NCBI RefSeq assembly: GCF_000974765.1
Contig: NZ_BBWU01000010.1
Coordinates: 1 to 64,000 of the forward strand
Direction: 5' to 3'
Length of the DNA stretch: 64,000 nt
DNA from: Sphingomonas changbaiensis NBRC 104936
GTDB lineage: Bacteria > Pseudomonadota > Alphaproteobacteria > Sphingomonadales > Sphingomonadaceae
Shown: positions 36,610 through 47,559 of the stretch, in pieces
Numbering within the stretch: position 1 is the first letter of the stretch
How the letters are laid out: each line of letters starts with the position of its first letter
The notes under the pieces: generated by a model
The model's input: the letters and a program-made list of their open reading frames with translations, nothing else
The model's database searches: none
What the model was told of the DNA's origin: nothing
Position numbers and translations under genes: made by a program

Positions 36610-37080
36610 TCATTCTCGCGTGAAGGGCAACAGGGCTTCGAGAGTCCCGATCGGCGGCTTGTCAGGCAAGCTGACGCCGTTCCGCGCCAGGAAGGCGTGC
36701 TTCACGATTTCGGCCTGCTGCTCCAATCCGTAGCGCTCGAACGGCCGCCCGGGCACAAGGCTGTATCCGTAGCGGCAGAACGGGTGCCGCATTAGCGGCA
36801 GATACCAGCGCCCGCGAACCTGCGCCTGCCACACGTGCGTCATCTCGTGGATGAACAGCCCCTGGGCGCCCAGGCCCTGTGCGGTGAAGTCGTCGCAATA
36901 AAGGCTGCCCTGCGGGTGAAGCCAGATATGGCCGTCGGGCGCCATCGCGACGCGCTTTGGCTGAAACGGCCACCATGTCGCGGCGTGGATGCGGACGCGG
37001 TCATAGTCGATCGCGGTTCCGAACATCGAGGCGGCAAGGGCGCGCTCGTCGGACGTGAGCGGGCGGCCCTTGTCCCTCAT
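36610..37080 (-). CDS. HExxH-containing hypothetical (vgr-related type)
   Basis: A 156-residue protein with the metal-protease-like motif HEMTH at residues 78-82 in LFIHEMTHVWQAQ. The surrounding pattern (GHIWLHPQG, RYGLEQQAEIV) resembles the proteins annotated as vgr-related in sphingomonads and the DUF4157 metalloprotease-like group. There is no signal peptide, so it would act in the cytoplasm or be delivered by another route. No VgrG or other type VI secretion gene is in the window. Weak ribosome site; follows the PCu(A)C gene after 25 bases. Confidence 0.7.
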   Translation of the reverse strand: MRDKGRPLTSDERALAASMFGTAIDYDRVRIHAATWWPFQPKRVAMAPDGHIWLHPQGSLYCDDFTAQGLGAQGLFIHEMTHVWQAQVRGRWYLPLMRHPFCRYGYSLVPGRPFERYGLEQQAEIVKHAFLARNGVSLPDKPPIGTLEALLPFTRE

Positions 37081-37105
37081 TCGTCATGCCGGTGACGGGC
37101 GCAGG

Positions 37106-37558
37106 TCACTTCGCGGACGGAGCCGCATCGCCGGCCGCGATCAGCGGGGCATCCGCCTGAATGCGTTCGCCGTTCGAGAAGGCGAAGGTCAGCGTGATCG
37201 ACTTGGGCGGCTTCAGGCCCGGATTGATCTTCCACAGCATCACGTGCAGCCCGCCGGGCTCGAATTTGACGATGCTGTGCGCCGGGATCGTCACGCTCAT
37301 CACCCGCTTCATCGACGCCATGTCGCCGGACTTCATGCTCTCGTGCATTTCGGTGCGGATCGCGACGTCGGTCAAGACGTCGATCAGCTTCACGTCCTTG
37401 TCGCCGCCATGGACAGTAAAATAGGCGGCTGACGGGTTATCCGGTACGGGCGAGTAGCGGACGTACGCATCCGTAACGTTCAGCTGCGCCTTCTTCGCGC
37501 AGCCGGTAAGTGCGACGGCGGACAGTGCGGTCAGGCCAAGCAGGGCGATGCGTGTCAT
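37106..37558 (-). CDS. Periplasmic copper chaperone PCu(A)C
   Basis: A 150-residue lipoprotein: the lipobox LTGC follows an 18-residue hydrophobic signal. It carries the PCu(A)C copper-binding pattern, with MHESM in the first part and GGLHVML about 50 residues later, giving the H-M and H-x-M ligands. Such proteins carry Cu(I) to cytochrome oxidase. The ATG at 37558 is chosen because the lipobox is then correctly placed. It diverges from dnaK. Confidence 0.9.
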   Translation of the reverse strand: MTRIALLGLTALSAVALTGCAKKAQLNVTDAYVRYSPVPDNPSAAYFTVHGGDKDVKLIDVLTDVAIRTEMHESMKSGDMASMKRVMSVTIPAHSIVKFEPGGLHVMLWKINPGLKPPKSITLTFAFSNGERIQADAPLIAAGDAAPSAK

Positions 37559-37609
37559 AAGCGGGAGCCTCCACAGGGGAACCGGCCATTTCTCTACGAT
37601 TTGCCCGTC

Positions 37610-37637
37610 CTTGCGACAAGGACAAGCCGCCCTATAT
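37610..37637 (+). promoter_or_regulatory. Heat-shock (sigma-32-type) promoter of dnaK
   Basis: CTTG (37610-37613), 17 bases, then CCTATAT (37631-37637) matches the alphaproteobacterial sigma-32 pattern CTTG-N17-CYTAT. It lies 76 bases before the dnaK start codon. Confidence 0.65.
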
Positions 37638-37713
37638 CGCCTCCGTAACGCGGGTGGCCGCCGTTTCGGGGCTGCTCTGAACAATATCGAGCATAGGGGC
37701 ACATAGAGGAAAA

Positions 37714-39633
<1,920 letters not shown>

Positions 39634-39648
39634 TTGCGTTGAAACGCT

Positions 39649-39720
39649 TCTCGACTTCGCTCGAAGCGAACGGCTCTAGGGTTCACCCACGTCCGTTCGT
39701 ATCGAGCGAAGTCGAGATAC
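39649..39720. repeat. Palindromic element family A (dnaK-dnaJ)
   Basis: The two units with the core TCGACTTCGCTCGA and its complement are in the opposite order to the copies at 15029 and 28509: the inner ends, not the outer ends, carry GAACGG and CCGTTCG. It fills the space between dnaK and dnaJ and may lower dnaJ expression or stabilise dnaK mRNA. Confidence 0.85.
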
Positions 39721-39739
39721 GCATGCTCCCGGGGTCAGC

Positions 39740-40852
39740 ATGAGCACCGAAGTTGATTATTACGAGCTGCTGGGGGTCGAGCGGACCGCCGACGGGGCGA
39801 CGATCAAGTCCGCCTACCGTAAGCTCGCGATGCAATATCACCCGGACAAGAATGGCGGGTGCAAGGACAACGAAGCCAGGTTCAAGGCCATCAACGAAGC
39901 CTATGAGTGCCTGAAGGATCCGCAGAAGCGGGCGGCCTATGACCGGTTCGGTCACGCCGCATTCCAGGGGGGTGGCGGCGGCTTTCACCAGGCCGGCGCC
40001 GGCTTCGAAGGCTTTGCCGATATTTTCGAGAGCATCTTCGGCATGGGCGGCCGCCAGGGCCCGCGCGGGCCGCAGCGCGGCGCCGACCTGCGCTATGATC
40101 TCGAGATCAGCCTGGAAGACGCGTTCCACGGCAAGTCGACCGAAGTCACGATCGACGTTTCGGCCCAGTGCGGCGCCTGCGCCGGGACCGGCGCCAAGGC
40201 TGGCGCTGGCGTGCGCGCCTGCAACACCTGCGGCGGCATGGGCAAGGTCCGCGCGCAGCAGGGCTTTTTCGTCGTTGAACGGACCTGCCCGACCTGCCAC
40301 GGCGTGGGCGAAGTGATCGCCGACCCGTGCGGCGTCTGCTATGGCGAGGGCCGGGTCGACAAGCAGAAGACGCTGTCGGTCACGATCCCGCCGGGCGTCG
40401 ATGAAGGCACTCGCATCCGCCTGACCGGCGAGGGCGAGTGCGGCCCGCGCGGCGCGCCCTGCGGCGACCTCTATATCTTCCTGCATGTGGCGCGACACGC
40501 GATTTTCGAGCGGGAAGGCACGACTCTCTATTGCCGCTGCCCGATCAGCTTCACGACTGCAGCGCTGGGCGGCTCGATCGAGGTCCCCGGCCTGGACAAG
40601 CAGCGCCACGAGATCCGCATCCCGGCGGGCATCCAGTCCGGCAAGCAGCTTCGCCAGCGCGGGGCCGGCATGCCGGTCCTGAACGGCCGCGGCACCGGCG
40701 ACCTGGTCGTGCAGATCGAAGTCGAGACCCCGACCAAGCTGTCGTCGAAACAGAAGCAGTTGCTGGAGGAATTCCGCGCCACCGAAACCGGCGACGAATG
40801 CCCGCAGAGCCGCGGCTTCTTCGAAAAGCTGAAGAGTGCCATCGGCGGCTGA
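39740..40852 (+). CDS. dnaJ: Chaperone DnaJ (Hsp40)
   Basis: Stimulates DnaK ATPase and delivers substrates. The J domain (residues about 5-70) has the HPD motif in QYHPDKNG; a Gly/Phe-rich stretch follows; then four zinc CxxCxGxG repeats ([32 protein letters not shown]) and the C-terminal substrate domains. The 370 residues are standard. The next gene begins inside its last 17 bases. Confidence 0.98.
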   Translation: MSTEVDYYELLGVERTADGATIKSAYRKLAMQYHPDKNGGCKDNEARFKAINEAYECLKDPQKRAAYDRFGHAAFQGGGGGFHQAGAGFEGFADIFESIFGMGGRQGPRGPQRGADLRYDLEISLEDAFHGKSTEVTIDVSAQCGACAGTGAKAGAGVRACNTCGGMGKVRAQQGFFVVERTCPTCHGVGEVIADPCGVCYGEGRVDKQKTLSVTIPPGVDEGTRIRLTGEGECGPRGAPCGDLYIFLHVARHAIFEREGTTLYCRCPISFTTAALGGSIEVPGLDKQRHEIRIPAGIQSGKQLRQRGAGMPVLNGRGTGDLVVQIEVETPTKLSSKQKQLLEEFRATETGDECPQSRGFFEKLKSAIGG

Positions 40853-41336
40853 GCTGCACATTCGCGACGCACGCGACAGCGATCGCGTCGCGATCGGGCG
40901 TGTCCTGCGCGAAGCTTTCGGTCAGGACGGTGAAGCCCGGCTGGTCGAGGCGGTACGTGCTGACGGCGATGCCGTCATTGAACTCGTCGCCGCGGATGGC
41001 AGCGCGATCACCGGCCATGTGCTGCTGTCGCGGATACGCGCGCCGTTCCGGGCGCTCGGTCTCGCGCCCTTGGCAGTCGCGCCCGCCCGCGAGCGCGAGG
41101 GGATCGGCGCCGCACTGGTGCGCACTGCGATCGAGCGGGCGCGGGTTGCGGAATGGGACGGCATCTTCCTGCTCGGCGAACCGGCCTATTACGCGCGATT
41201 TGGTTTCAGAGCTGATGCTGCGCGTGCTTTCGAAAGCCCCTATGCTGGCTCCCATTTCATGCTGCTGCCGCTCTTGTCGCCACTGCCTGCCGCTTCCGGA
41301 GCCGTCGAATATCCGGCGGCGTTCAGCCTGCTATGA
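40836..41336 (+). CDS. GNAT family N-acetyltransferase
   Basis: A 166-residue acetyltransferase. The acetyl-CoA loop is near residues 81-95 ([15 protein letters not shown]), with a preceding beta-strand GLAPLAV and the [14 protein letters not shown] segment typical of YhbS-like enzymes. The start is GTG at 40836, inside dnaJ, so expression probably follows dnaJ. The substrate is unknown. Its stop region overlaps the purB stop by six bases on the other strand. Confidence 0.85.
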   Translation: MPSAAELHIRDARDSDRVAIGRVLREAFGQDGEARLVEAVRADGDAVIELVAADGSAITGHVLLSRIRAPFRALGLAPLAVAPAREREGIGAALVRTAIERARVAEWDGIFLLGEPAYYARFGFRADAARAFESPYAGSHFMLLPLLSPLPAASGAVEYPAAFSLL

Positions 41337-42650
41337 GGTAGCCCCGAAGACCCGTCCGAAGATCGTGTCGACGTGCTTCAGGTGATAGCCCAGGTCGAAC
41401 CTGTCGGCGATCTCGTCGGCTGACAGATAATGCGTCACGTCGGGGTCGGCCTTGAGCAGCTCCTCGAGCGACAAGGCGCCGTCCGACTCCCACACCTTCA
41501 TCGCGTTGCGCTGGACGAGCTTGTAGGCGTCCTCGCGGCTCGCGCCGGCCTGGGTCAGCGCCAGCAGCACGCGCTGTGAGTGGATCAGGCCGCCCATCCG
41601 GTTGATGTTCTTCATCATCCGCTCAGGGTAGACGAGCAATTTGTCGACGACGCCGGTCAGGCGGGCGAGGGCGAAGTCGAGCGTCACGGTCGCGTCCGGG
41701 CCGATATAGCGCTCGACCGACGAATGGCTGATGTCGCGCTCATGCCACAGCGCGACATTCTCCAGCGCCGGCGTCACATAGCCGCGCACCATCCGCGCAA
41801 GACCGGTCAGGTTTTCCGTCAGCACCGGGTTGCGCTTGTGGGGCATCGCCGACGAGCCCTTCTGGCCCGGCGAGAAATATTCCTCCGCCTCCAGCACCTC
41901 GGTGCGCTGCAGGTGGCGGACTTCGATCGCCAACCGCTCGATCGACGAGGCGATCACGCCCAGCGTCGCGAAGAACATCGCGTGGCGGTCGCGCGGGATC
42001 ACCTGGGTGGAGACCGGCTCGGGCGTCAGGCCCATCTTCTCGGCGACATAGGCTTCGACGCGCGGATCGATATTGGCGAACGTGCCGACGGCCCCTGAAA
42101 TCGCGCAGGTCGCAACGTCGGCGCGCGCGGACAGCAGCCGGGCACGGTTGCGGCTGAACTCGGCATAGGCTTCGGCGAGCTTAAGCCCGAACGTCACCGG
42201 CTCGGCATGAATACCGTGGCTGCGGCCGATCGTGGGCGTCAGCTTATGCTCGAACGCGCGGCGCTTCAGCACCGCCAGCAACGCGTCGATATCGGCGATC
42301 AGGATATCGGCCGCGCGGGCAAGCTGCACCGCCAGGCAGGTGTCGAGCACGTCGGAGCTGGTCATGCCCTGGTGCAGGAACCGCGCCTCGGGGCCTGTCC
42401 GCTCCGACACGTGCGTCAGGAACGCGATCACGTCGTGCTTCGTCTCGGCCTCGATCGCATCGATGCGGGCGATATCGAACGGAGGCGCGTTCCGATGCGC
42501 GTCCCAGACTTTCGCCGCCGCATCCTTCGGAACGATGCCCAGCTCCGCCATCGCATCGAGCGCATGTGCCTCGATCTCGAACCAGATCTGGAAACGGGTC
42601 TCGGGCGCCCAGATCGAGACCATCTCGGGGCGCGAATAGCGGGGGATCAT
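41331..42650 (-). CDS. purB: Adenylosuccinate lyase
   Basis: Cleaves fumarate from adenylosuccinate and from SAICAR in purine synthesis. The fumarase-superfamily signature GSSAMPHKRNP lies near residue 267, TSSDVLDTCLAVQL and RSHGIHAEPVTFG are also present, and the N terminus MIPRYSRPEM is typical. Length 439 residues. Its start lies 181 bases from the EF-hand gene, which runs the other way. Confidence 0.98.
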   Translation of the reverse strand: MIPRYSRPEMVSIWAPETRFQIWFEIEAHALDAMAELGIVPKDAAAKVWDAHRNAPPFDIARIDAIEAETKHDVIAFLTHVSERTGPEARFLHQGMTSSDVLDTCLAVQLARAADILIADIDALLAVLKRRAFEHKLTPTIGRSHGIHAEPVTFGLKLAEAYAEFSRNRARLLSARADVATCAISGAVGTFANIDPRVEAYVAEKMGLTPEPVSTQVIPRDRHAMFFATLGVIASSIERLAIEVRHLQRTEVLEAEEYFSPGQKGSSAMPHKRNPVLTENLTGLARMVRGYVTPALENVALWHERDISHSSVERYIGPDATVTLDFALARLTGVVDKLLVYPERMMKNINRMGGLIHSQRVLLALTQAGASREDAYKLVQRNAMKVWESDGALSLEELLKADPDVTHYLSADEIADRFDLGYHLKHVDTIFGRVFGATS

Positions 42651-42830
42651 GCGGCTGCTCTGTGTGGGGCGTTTACGACGAGGCGGGCGATAGCAGGGAC
42701 AAGCAGGGGCCGCAAACGATGGTCTTGCGGAACGAAGGGAACCATATGGCTGTTGACGTTCAGCTAAAACAGGGTGAGCGTTTTCAATGGCTTAACGCCA
42801 AGTGAACGACGGAAAGACGAAGGAGTTCCG

Positions 42831-43304
42831 ATGCTTAAGAGCCTTATGCTGATGAGCGCGGTTGCGATCGCTGCTCCGGCGCTGGCGCAAACCGCTGCGC
42901 CTGCTTCCACCAACACCGCCCAGCCTGCGGCCGCAGCGACGCCGTCGACGGCCGCGCAGCAGCCGACCACCGCCGCCACGCCGGCGGCGACAGCGACGCC
43001 GCAGGCTGCCGCAACCGCTGCTCCGACGACGGCGGCCGCGCCGGCGGCGCAACCGGCCAACTCGGCGGATGCGGTCGCGGCCGTCGTTTCGGCCGACTGG
43101 TCGAAATATGATGCTGACGGTGACGGCAGCCTGTCCAAGGCCGAGTTCGGCGCCTGGATGACTGCGCTTCGCGATCAGAATCCGGCGCAGAAGGCGGCCG
43201 TCAAGGACGCCGAAGCCTGGACCACCGCGGCATTCGCGATGGCCGACAAGGACAAGAGCGGCACCGTCAACAAGGACGAGCTGGCGGGTTTCCTGAAGGG
43301 CTGA
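42831..43304 (+). CDS. Secreted EF-hand calcium-binding protein
   Basis: A 157-residue protein: signal peptide ending at ALAQT, then about 55 residues of Ala/Pro/Thr/Gln low-complexity linker, then two EF-hands. The loops are DADGDGSLSKAEF and DKDKSGTVNKDEL, both with the calcium ligands in place. ATG at 42831 follows AGGAG. Function unknown; likely a periplasmic calcium sensor or buffer. A strong terminator follows. The 180 bases upstream contain a 19-codon open frame (42746-42805) that is not supported. Confidence 0.85.
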   Translation: MLKSLMLMSAVAIAAPALAQTAAPASTNTAQPAAAATPSTAAQQPTTAATPAATATPQAAATAAPTTAAAPAAQPANSADAVAAVVSADWSKYDADGDGSLSKAEFGAWMTALRDQNPAQKAAVKDAEAWTTAAFAMADKDKSGTVNKDELAGFLKG

Positions 43305-43325
43305 GCCTCAGGCGACGCGAAGACG

Positions 43326-43352
43326 AAAAGGGCGGCCGCTGGCCGCCCTTTT
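43326..43352. terminator. Bidirectional rho-independent terminator
   Basis: AAAAGGGCGGCC (43326-43337), loop GCT, GGCCGCCCTTTT (43341-43352). The stem is perfect with A and T runs on either side, so it ends both the EF-hand gene and the convergent argC transcript; the argC stop codon begins within its last base. Confidence 0.9.
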
Positions 43353-44293
43353 CATATCCGGCGCAGCCCGCTCAGCTCGTCCAGGCCGAGCATCAGGTTC
43401 AGGTTCTGCACCGCGGCACCCGCTGCGCCCTTGCCGAGATTGTCGAGCACCGCGACCAGCCGGGCCTGGCCGGTGCGCTCATTCCCGAACACGAACAGCT
43501 CCAGCGCATCGGTGCCGGCGAGCCGTTCGATCTTGACCAGCGCCGTTGCGTCCGCCTCCTCTGCGCTGGCGACGCGCACCAGCGGCCGCCCGGCATAGGC
43601 CTCGGCAAGAGCGGCCCGGATTTCTGCCAGCGGCGGTGCGATCGGCAGGGGAACCTCCACGGTCATGCCGCGATAGGTGTGCGCGACGGCGGGAGCGAAC
43701 AGCGGCGGCCGGGCGAGCCCGGCATGCGCCTGCATCTCGGCGATGTGCTTGTGGGCCAGGCCGAGCGCGTAGAGCCGGAACGCCGTGTCAGTAGCCCCCG
43801 CCGCGTGCGGGTCCTCGAACGCCGCGATCATCGCCTTGCCCCCGCCCGAATAGCCGGATGTGGCGTTAACGGTCAGTGGGGTCGCCGGATCAAGCAGCCC
43901 CGCGCGCACCAGCGGTCGGACCAGCGCAAGAAAGCCGGTCGGGTAGCAGCCGGGGTTCGACACCCGCCTTGCTCCCGCGATCCGCGCCGCGCCGTCAGGT
44001 TCGAGCTCGGGAAAACCGTAGGCCCAGCCCTCCGCGACCCTGTGTGCGGTGGACGCGTCGATCACGCGCGTGCGCGGGTTGTCGATCAGCGTCACGGCCT
44101 CCCGGGCCGCGTCGTCGGGCAGGCAGAGGATCACGGCATCCGCGTCGTTCAGCGCTTCGCCGCGTGCGATTGGGTCCTTGCGTCGAGCCTCCTCCAGGCG
44201 GATCAGCTGCAGGTCGGTGCGGCCCGCGAGCCGCTCGGCAATCTCAAGGCCGGTCGTGCCGGCGCCGCCGTCGATGAACACTTGTGCTGTCAT
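43352..44293 (-). CDS. argC: N-acetyl-gamma-glutamyl-phosphate reductase, type 2
   Basis: Reduces N-acetylglutamyl phosphate in arginine synthesis. The NADP loop DGGAGTTGLEI, the catalytic cysteine in SNPGCYPTG (near residue 117) and the histidine-containing AHKHIAEMQ segment are seen. The 313 residues and their order fit the shorter type 2 family. The start overlaps the stop of the NlpC/P60 gene by four bases, so it is the last gene of that operon. It is far from argF in this window. Confidence 0.95.
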   Translation of the reverse strand: MTAQVFIDGGAGTTGLEIAERLAGRTDLQLIRLEEARRKDPIARGEALNDADAVILCLPDDAAREAVTLIDNPRTRVIDASTAHRVAEGWAYGFPELEPDGAARIAGARRVSNPGCYPTGFLALVRPLVRAGLLDPATPLTVNATSGYSGGGKAMIAAFEDPHAAGATDTAFRLYALGLAHKHIAEMQAHAGLARPPLFAPAVAHTYRGMTVEVPLPIAPPLAEIRAALAEAYAGRPLVRVASAEEADATALVKIERLAGTDALELFVFGNERTGQARLVAVLDNLGKGAAGAAVQNLNLMLGLDELSGLRRI

Positions 44294-45228
44294 ATCATTA
44301 TCCGCCGCTTCGCGATCGGCTCGCCCAGTCGCGCAACAATGTCGGCAAGCGGCTCGACGGCCGTTCGCATCCAGTGCCCGTTGGCGTGAATCGCCGTGTC
44401 GGGCCCGGTCATCATAATCACGTGGTCATCCCAGAACAGCAGGTCGCCCCGGCAGGGTTCGCCTGTCGCCGGACCGCCGGCGGTCATCTGCTGATCGCTG
44501 TCGCGCGGCAGATCGATTCCGGCCAGTCCGAAAGCGATTTGGACCAGCCCCGAACAGTCGATCCCGCCAACGCCGCGCCCGCCCCACAGATAGGGTGCGC
44601 CGACCAGTCTTTCCGCTGCCACGACGGCGTCTGCGACCGACTCAGTTATGGGCCGAAGCTGCTGCGTTGGCACATAGCCGTCGTCTGCTACGAGGAACGC
44701 GCCTTCGACATGGCCCGCCAGGCGGCTGCCCATCGGCAGAACGGCGGTGATCGCAGCGCGGCTCGACGGCTCCGCAAACAGCAGGGCGGCCGGGCCATCG
44801 ACGACATGGGTCGGCTGGCCGGCTTCGACCAGCGCGTCGGCGCGGACGTAGCCGACATACTTGTCATGCTCGCTGAAACCCCAGGCCCAGTCGCCGGCCT
44901 GCTCCAGCACGGCAAAGCCTTCGCCCGGCAGCAATTGACTGATCCGTGCGCCCTTGTTGTCGGCCGAGAGGATATCGGTGCCCTGGATCCCGCAGCTCTT
45001 CGGCTCCGGAACAGCGTAATGCGGTGCGAACCACTGGCCGGCGACGGCCACGTCGGCCAGGTCGCGGCGTGCCGCGTGCTGGCGGTGATCGAGCGCCCGT
45101 GACGGGCCGGTGAGGGCGAAGCGCCGCCGCTCAGGCGTGCACGGCTTCGCGGGACTCGGCGCGGTGACTGCGCTTTTCGCCGCCTTGGCCGCCGCCGCCG
45201 CTGCCGATGAGCGCTTTGAAATGCTCAA
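44290..45228 (-). CDS. NlpC/P60 family peptidoglycan hydrolase (start uncertain)
   Basis: A C40 cysteine peptidase that cuts cell-wall peptides. Two SH3-like domains (for example GDWAWGFSEHDKYVGYVRADAL) precede the catalytic domain with GGIDCSGLVQIAF (cysteine), a histidine in DDHVIMMTG and IHANGHW. The conserved N terminus (RRFALTGPSRALDHR) begins near 45126, but there is no ATG, GTG or TTG between the TTG at 45228 and a GTG at 45051 that would cut into conserved sequence. The TTG start given here overlaps the MarR gene by 98 bases. Start may also be non-standard. Confidence 0.8.
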   Translation of the reverse strand: MSISKRSSAAAAAAKAAKSAVTAPSPAKPCTPERRRFALTGPSRALDHRQHAARRDLADVAVAGQWFAPHYAVPEPKSCGIQGTDILSADNKGARISQLLPGEGFAVLEQAGDWAWGFSEHDKYVGYVRADALVEAGQPTHVVDGPAALLFAEPSSRAAITAVLPMGSRLAGHVEGAFLVADDGYVPTQQLRPITESVADAVVAAERLVGAPYLWGGRGVGGIDCSGLVQIAFGLAGIDLPRDSDQQMTAGGPATGEPCRGDLLFWDDHVIMMTGPDTAIHANGHWMRTAVEPLADIVARLGEPIAKRRIMI

Positions 45229-45511
45229 GGAAATCCGCCCCTTCTCGCGTCGGTGCGACGAAGATGTTGCGGCGGTCCGCATCGTCGCGCTGGCGGCGCA
45301 GATAGCCGAGCGCGCCAAGCCTGTTCAAGGCGCGGGTGACGACCGGCTTTGAAACATTCAGCGCCTTGGCAAGGCCGCGCACCGTGTGTGGACCGGGTTT
45401 CAGATAGACCAGCAAAAGCAGCGCCATTTGCCGGTTGGTGAGATCGGGGTCGCCGGAACGAACATAGGCAAGCAATGTTCGCATCCAGCTCTGCAGGCCG
45501 TTTTCCGCCAC
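45131..45511 (-). CDS. MarR-type winged-helix regulator
   Basis: A small transcription factor of about 126 residues. The winged helix-turn-helix is clear in LTNRQMALLLLVYLKPGPHTVRGLAKALNV and VVTRALNRLGALGYLRRQRDDADRRNIFV. The ending is glycine-rich and unlike other MarR proteins, because it reads through the start of the next gene. GTG at 45511 after GGAGGAG is preferred; GTG at 45517 and an ATG at 45538 are alternatives. It may regulate the hydrolase gene it overlaps or the aminopeptidase upstream. Confidence 0.85.
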   Translation of the reverse strand: MAENGLQSWMRTLLAYVRSGDPDLTNRQMALLLLVYLKPGPHTVRGLAKALNVSKPVVTRALNRLGALGYLRRQRDDADRRNIFVAPTREGADFLEHFKALIGSGGGGQGGEKRSHRAESREAVHA

Positions 45512-45620
45512 GGACACTCTCCTCCGCCATCTGCGCATCGGCCGAGGGCGATCCGGATGGCTTCACGTCTTGCCCTCCCGAACGCGTGGGCGTGACGTCG
45601 GTTTCGCGAGAGTATCGAAA

Positions 45621-47030
45621 TTAGGTCGAAGAGACGGGCGCGTAGCGTGTGCGGAGCATCGCCCAGGCGGCGCGAAGCCCCAATGCCTCGCCCCCTTTCG
45701 GCCGCCCCGGCTTGGCCGCGGGGCGCCAGGCGAAGGTATCGAGATGCGCCCAGGGCGTGGCGGCGTCGACGAAATGTTGCAGGAACAAGGCAGCCGTCAC
45801 CGATCCCGCCATGCCGCCTTCGGGCGCGTTGTCGATGTCGGCGATGTCGGATCGCAGCATCTCGTCATAGCCGGCCCAGAGCGGCATTCGCCAGAGCGGG
45901 TCGGCCTCCGCGGTGCCGGCCTCGAGCAGGTCGGCCGCAAGTCTGTCGTCGTTGGCGAAGGTCGCGGGCAGGTCGGGGCCGAGCGCGACCCGAGCGGCGC
46001 CGGTCAGCGTCGCGAAGTCGACCATCAGCGCGGGGCTTTCCTCTGCCGCCCGGGCAAGCGCGTCTGCCAGAATGAGCCGCCCTTCCGCATCGGTATTGCT
46101 GACCTCGACAGTCAGTCCCTTGCGGCTTCGGAGCACGTCGCCCGGACGGATCGCGTTGGCAGAAATCGCATTCTCGACGGCGGGAATCAGCAGATGGAGC
46201 CGCACGGGCAAGCGCGCGCCCATGATGAGCTTCGCGAGCGCCAGCGCGTGCGCGGCACCGCCCATATCCTTTTTCATCAGCCGCATGCCGGATGCGGGCT
46301 TGATGTCGAGGCCGCCGGTGTCGAAGCATACGCCCTTGCCGATGACCGCCACCCGCGGATGGGCAGGGTTGCCCCATTCGAGCTCGATCAGCCGCGGCGA
46401 CCGTTCCCGCGCGGCGGCACGACCGACCGCGTGAACCAGCGGATAGCCGTCTTCCAGCGCGTCCCCTGTCGTCGCAGTGACGGTCGCGCCGAAAGCGGCC
46501 GCCACGTGCTCGACCGCCTGCTGAAGCTCGGCCGGACCCATATCCTCGGTCGGGGTGTTGACGAGATCGCGGACCAGCGCGACCGCCTCGGCGATGTGAA
46601 CGGCTTCGTCGATACGGGCGGCGTCCCCGGTCAGCAGTACACGCGGGCCGGCGGCGATCTCAGCCTTTTTGTACCGGTCGAATCGGTGTTGCGCGAGCAG
46701 CCAGCCGAGCAGCGCGCCGCTGGGGCTTCCCTCCAGCCGATAGCTGCCTTCGGGCAGGCTCTCGGCCGCCTTGGCGAGGCACCAGGGGCCGAGCGCGTCG
46801 GCTTTTTCGACGCCGACCGCAACCGACCAGTCCTCGGCGCCGTCGCCGGGCAGCACGGCAAGCTCCCCCGGCTTGGCCGCGAAGCGCTGGGCAGCAGCGG
46901 CCGTCTTGGCGCGCGGCGGCAGGCTCTTCAGCCAGTCCTCAAGCCCCTGTTTATCGACGGGAACGATCGCGTGCGCGCTCTGGCCGCGATCGGGCTGCAC
47001 GAGAGAGGCTAAAGCGTTCACTAACTGCAT
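45621..47030 (-). CDS. M17 leucyl aminopeptidase family protein
   Basis: A cytoplasmic aminopeptidase of 469 residues with two metal ions. The family signature NTDAEGRL is at about residue 316, with KGVCFDTGGLDIKP and MRLMKKDMGGAA ahead of it (metal ligands Lys and Asp) and VDFATLTGAARVALG after. It is shorter and more divergent than E. coli PepA at the N terminus. Upstream of the MarR and NlpC/P60 genes on the same strand; a shared role in recycling cell-wall peptides is plausible but inferred. Confidence 0.92.
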   Translation of the reverse strand: MQLVNALASLVQPDRGQSAHAIVPVDKQGLEDWLKSLPPRAKTAAAAQRFAAKPGELAVLPGDGAEDWSVAVGVEKADALGPWCLAKAAESLPEGSYRLEGSPSGALLGWLLAQHRFDRYKKAEIAAGPRVLLTGDAARIDEAVHIAEAVALVRDLVNTPTEDMGPAELQQAVEHVAAAFGATVTATTGDALEDGYPLVHAVGRAAARERSPRLIELEWGNPAHPRVAVIGKGVCFDTGGLDIKPASGMRLMKKDMGGAAHALALAKLIMGARLPVRLHLLIPAVENAISANAIRPGDVLRSRKGLTVEVSNTDAEGRLILADALARAAEESPALMVDFATLTGAARVALGPDLPATFANDDRLAADLLEAGTAEADPLWRMPLWAGYDEMLRSDIADIDNAPEGGMAGSVTAALFLQHFVDAATPWAHLDTFAWRPAAKPGRPKGGEALGLRAAWAMLRTRYAPVSST

Positions 47031-47105
47031 TCCGAAAGAGGGACCTTAATCGCTCCTCGCATATTGATGCTGTGATCGCAAAAGCGATCTCGCGAAGGAT
47101 CTCGT

Positions 47106-47552
47106 ATGCTGGTGCGGTTCGGATCGGCACTTGCGATGGGCCTGGCTTCCCTTGACCCTGTCGCCGCGGCTGCGGTGGGGCCGAGCCTCACTTTGGACGT
47201 CTCCAGCAACGATCGCGTGGGCCTCCATGTCTCGGAGACGGCCGGCGGTCGTTCGGCATCGGCCGCGCTGGGCATGTGGAGCGACGACGGCGCGCTTGAA
47301 CTCGGCGGATTCCAGGATCGCACCGACCCGGCGATCGCCCGCGCCGCCGAGCTGGTTTCCGGCAAGGCGATGCAGTCCCGCGGGGTGCGCCTCAGCGGTT
47401 CCCTGTATCAGGCAGGCCCGGACGCGCCGGGCTGGTCCGTGGGTGTCGAGGCGCGCCAGCAATGGACGACCGACATCGGCGCGGCGCTGAGCGGTTCGTG
47501 GCGAACCGCCAGCGACTCGCGCCTGTCGGTCAGCGGCAGGCTGAGATTCTAA
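47106..47552 (+). CDS. Small secreted hypothetical protein
   Basis: A 148-residue protein with a short signal (ALAMGLASLDPVAAAA). No family recognised. It alternates hydrophobic and polar residues (LTLDVSSNDRVGLHVSET, VSGRLRF) and ends in phenylalanine, which suggests a small outer-membrane barrel. Just upstream is the perfect hairpin GATCGC-AAAA-GCGATC (47074-47089) near the start, a possible operator. It diverges from the aminopeptidase gene. Confidence 0.6.
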   Translation: MLVRFGSALAMGLASLDPVAAAAVGPSLTLDVSSNDRVGLHVSETAGGRSASAALGMWSDDGALELGGFQDRTDPAIARAAELVSGKAMQSRGVRLSGSLYQAGPDAPGWSVGVEARQQWTTDIGAALSGSWRTASDSRLSVSGRLRF

Positions 47553-47559
47553 GCATCCG

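Noticed and set aside
42729-42760. GGAAC and CGTT near the EF-hand gene as an EcfG promoter
   Set aside because: The two GGAAC copies give spacers of 14 and 23 bases, outside the 16-17 consensus.
42746-42805. A 19-codon open frame before the EF-hand gene, starting at an ATG after AAGGGAA
   Set aside because: Too short, no known similarity, and no evidence of conservation; kept out of the feature list.
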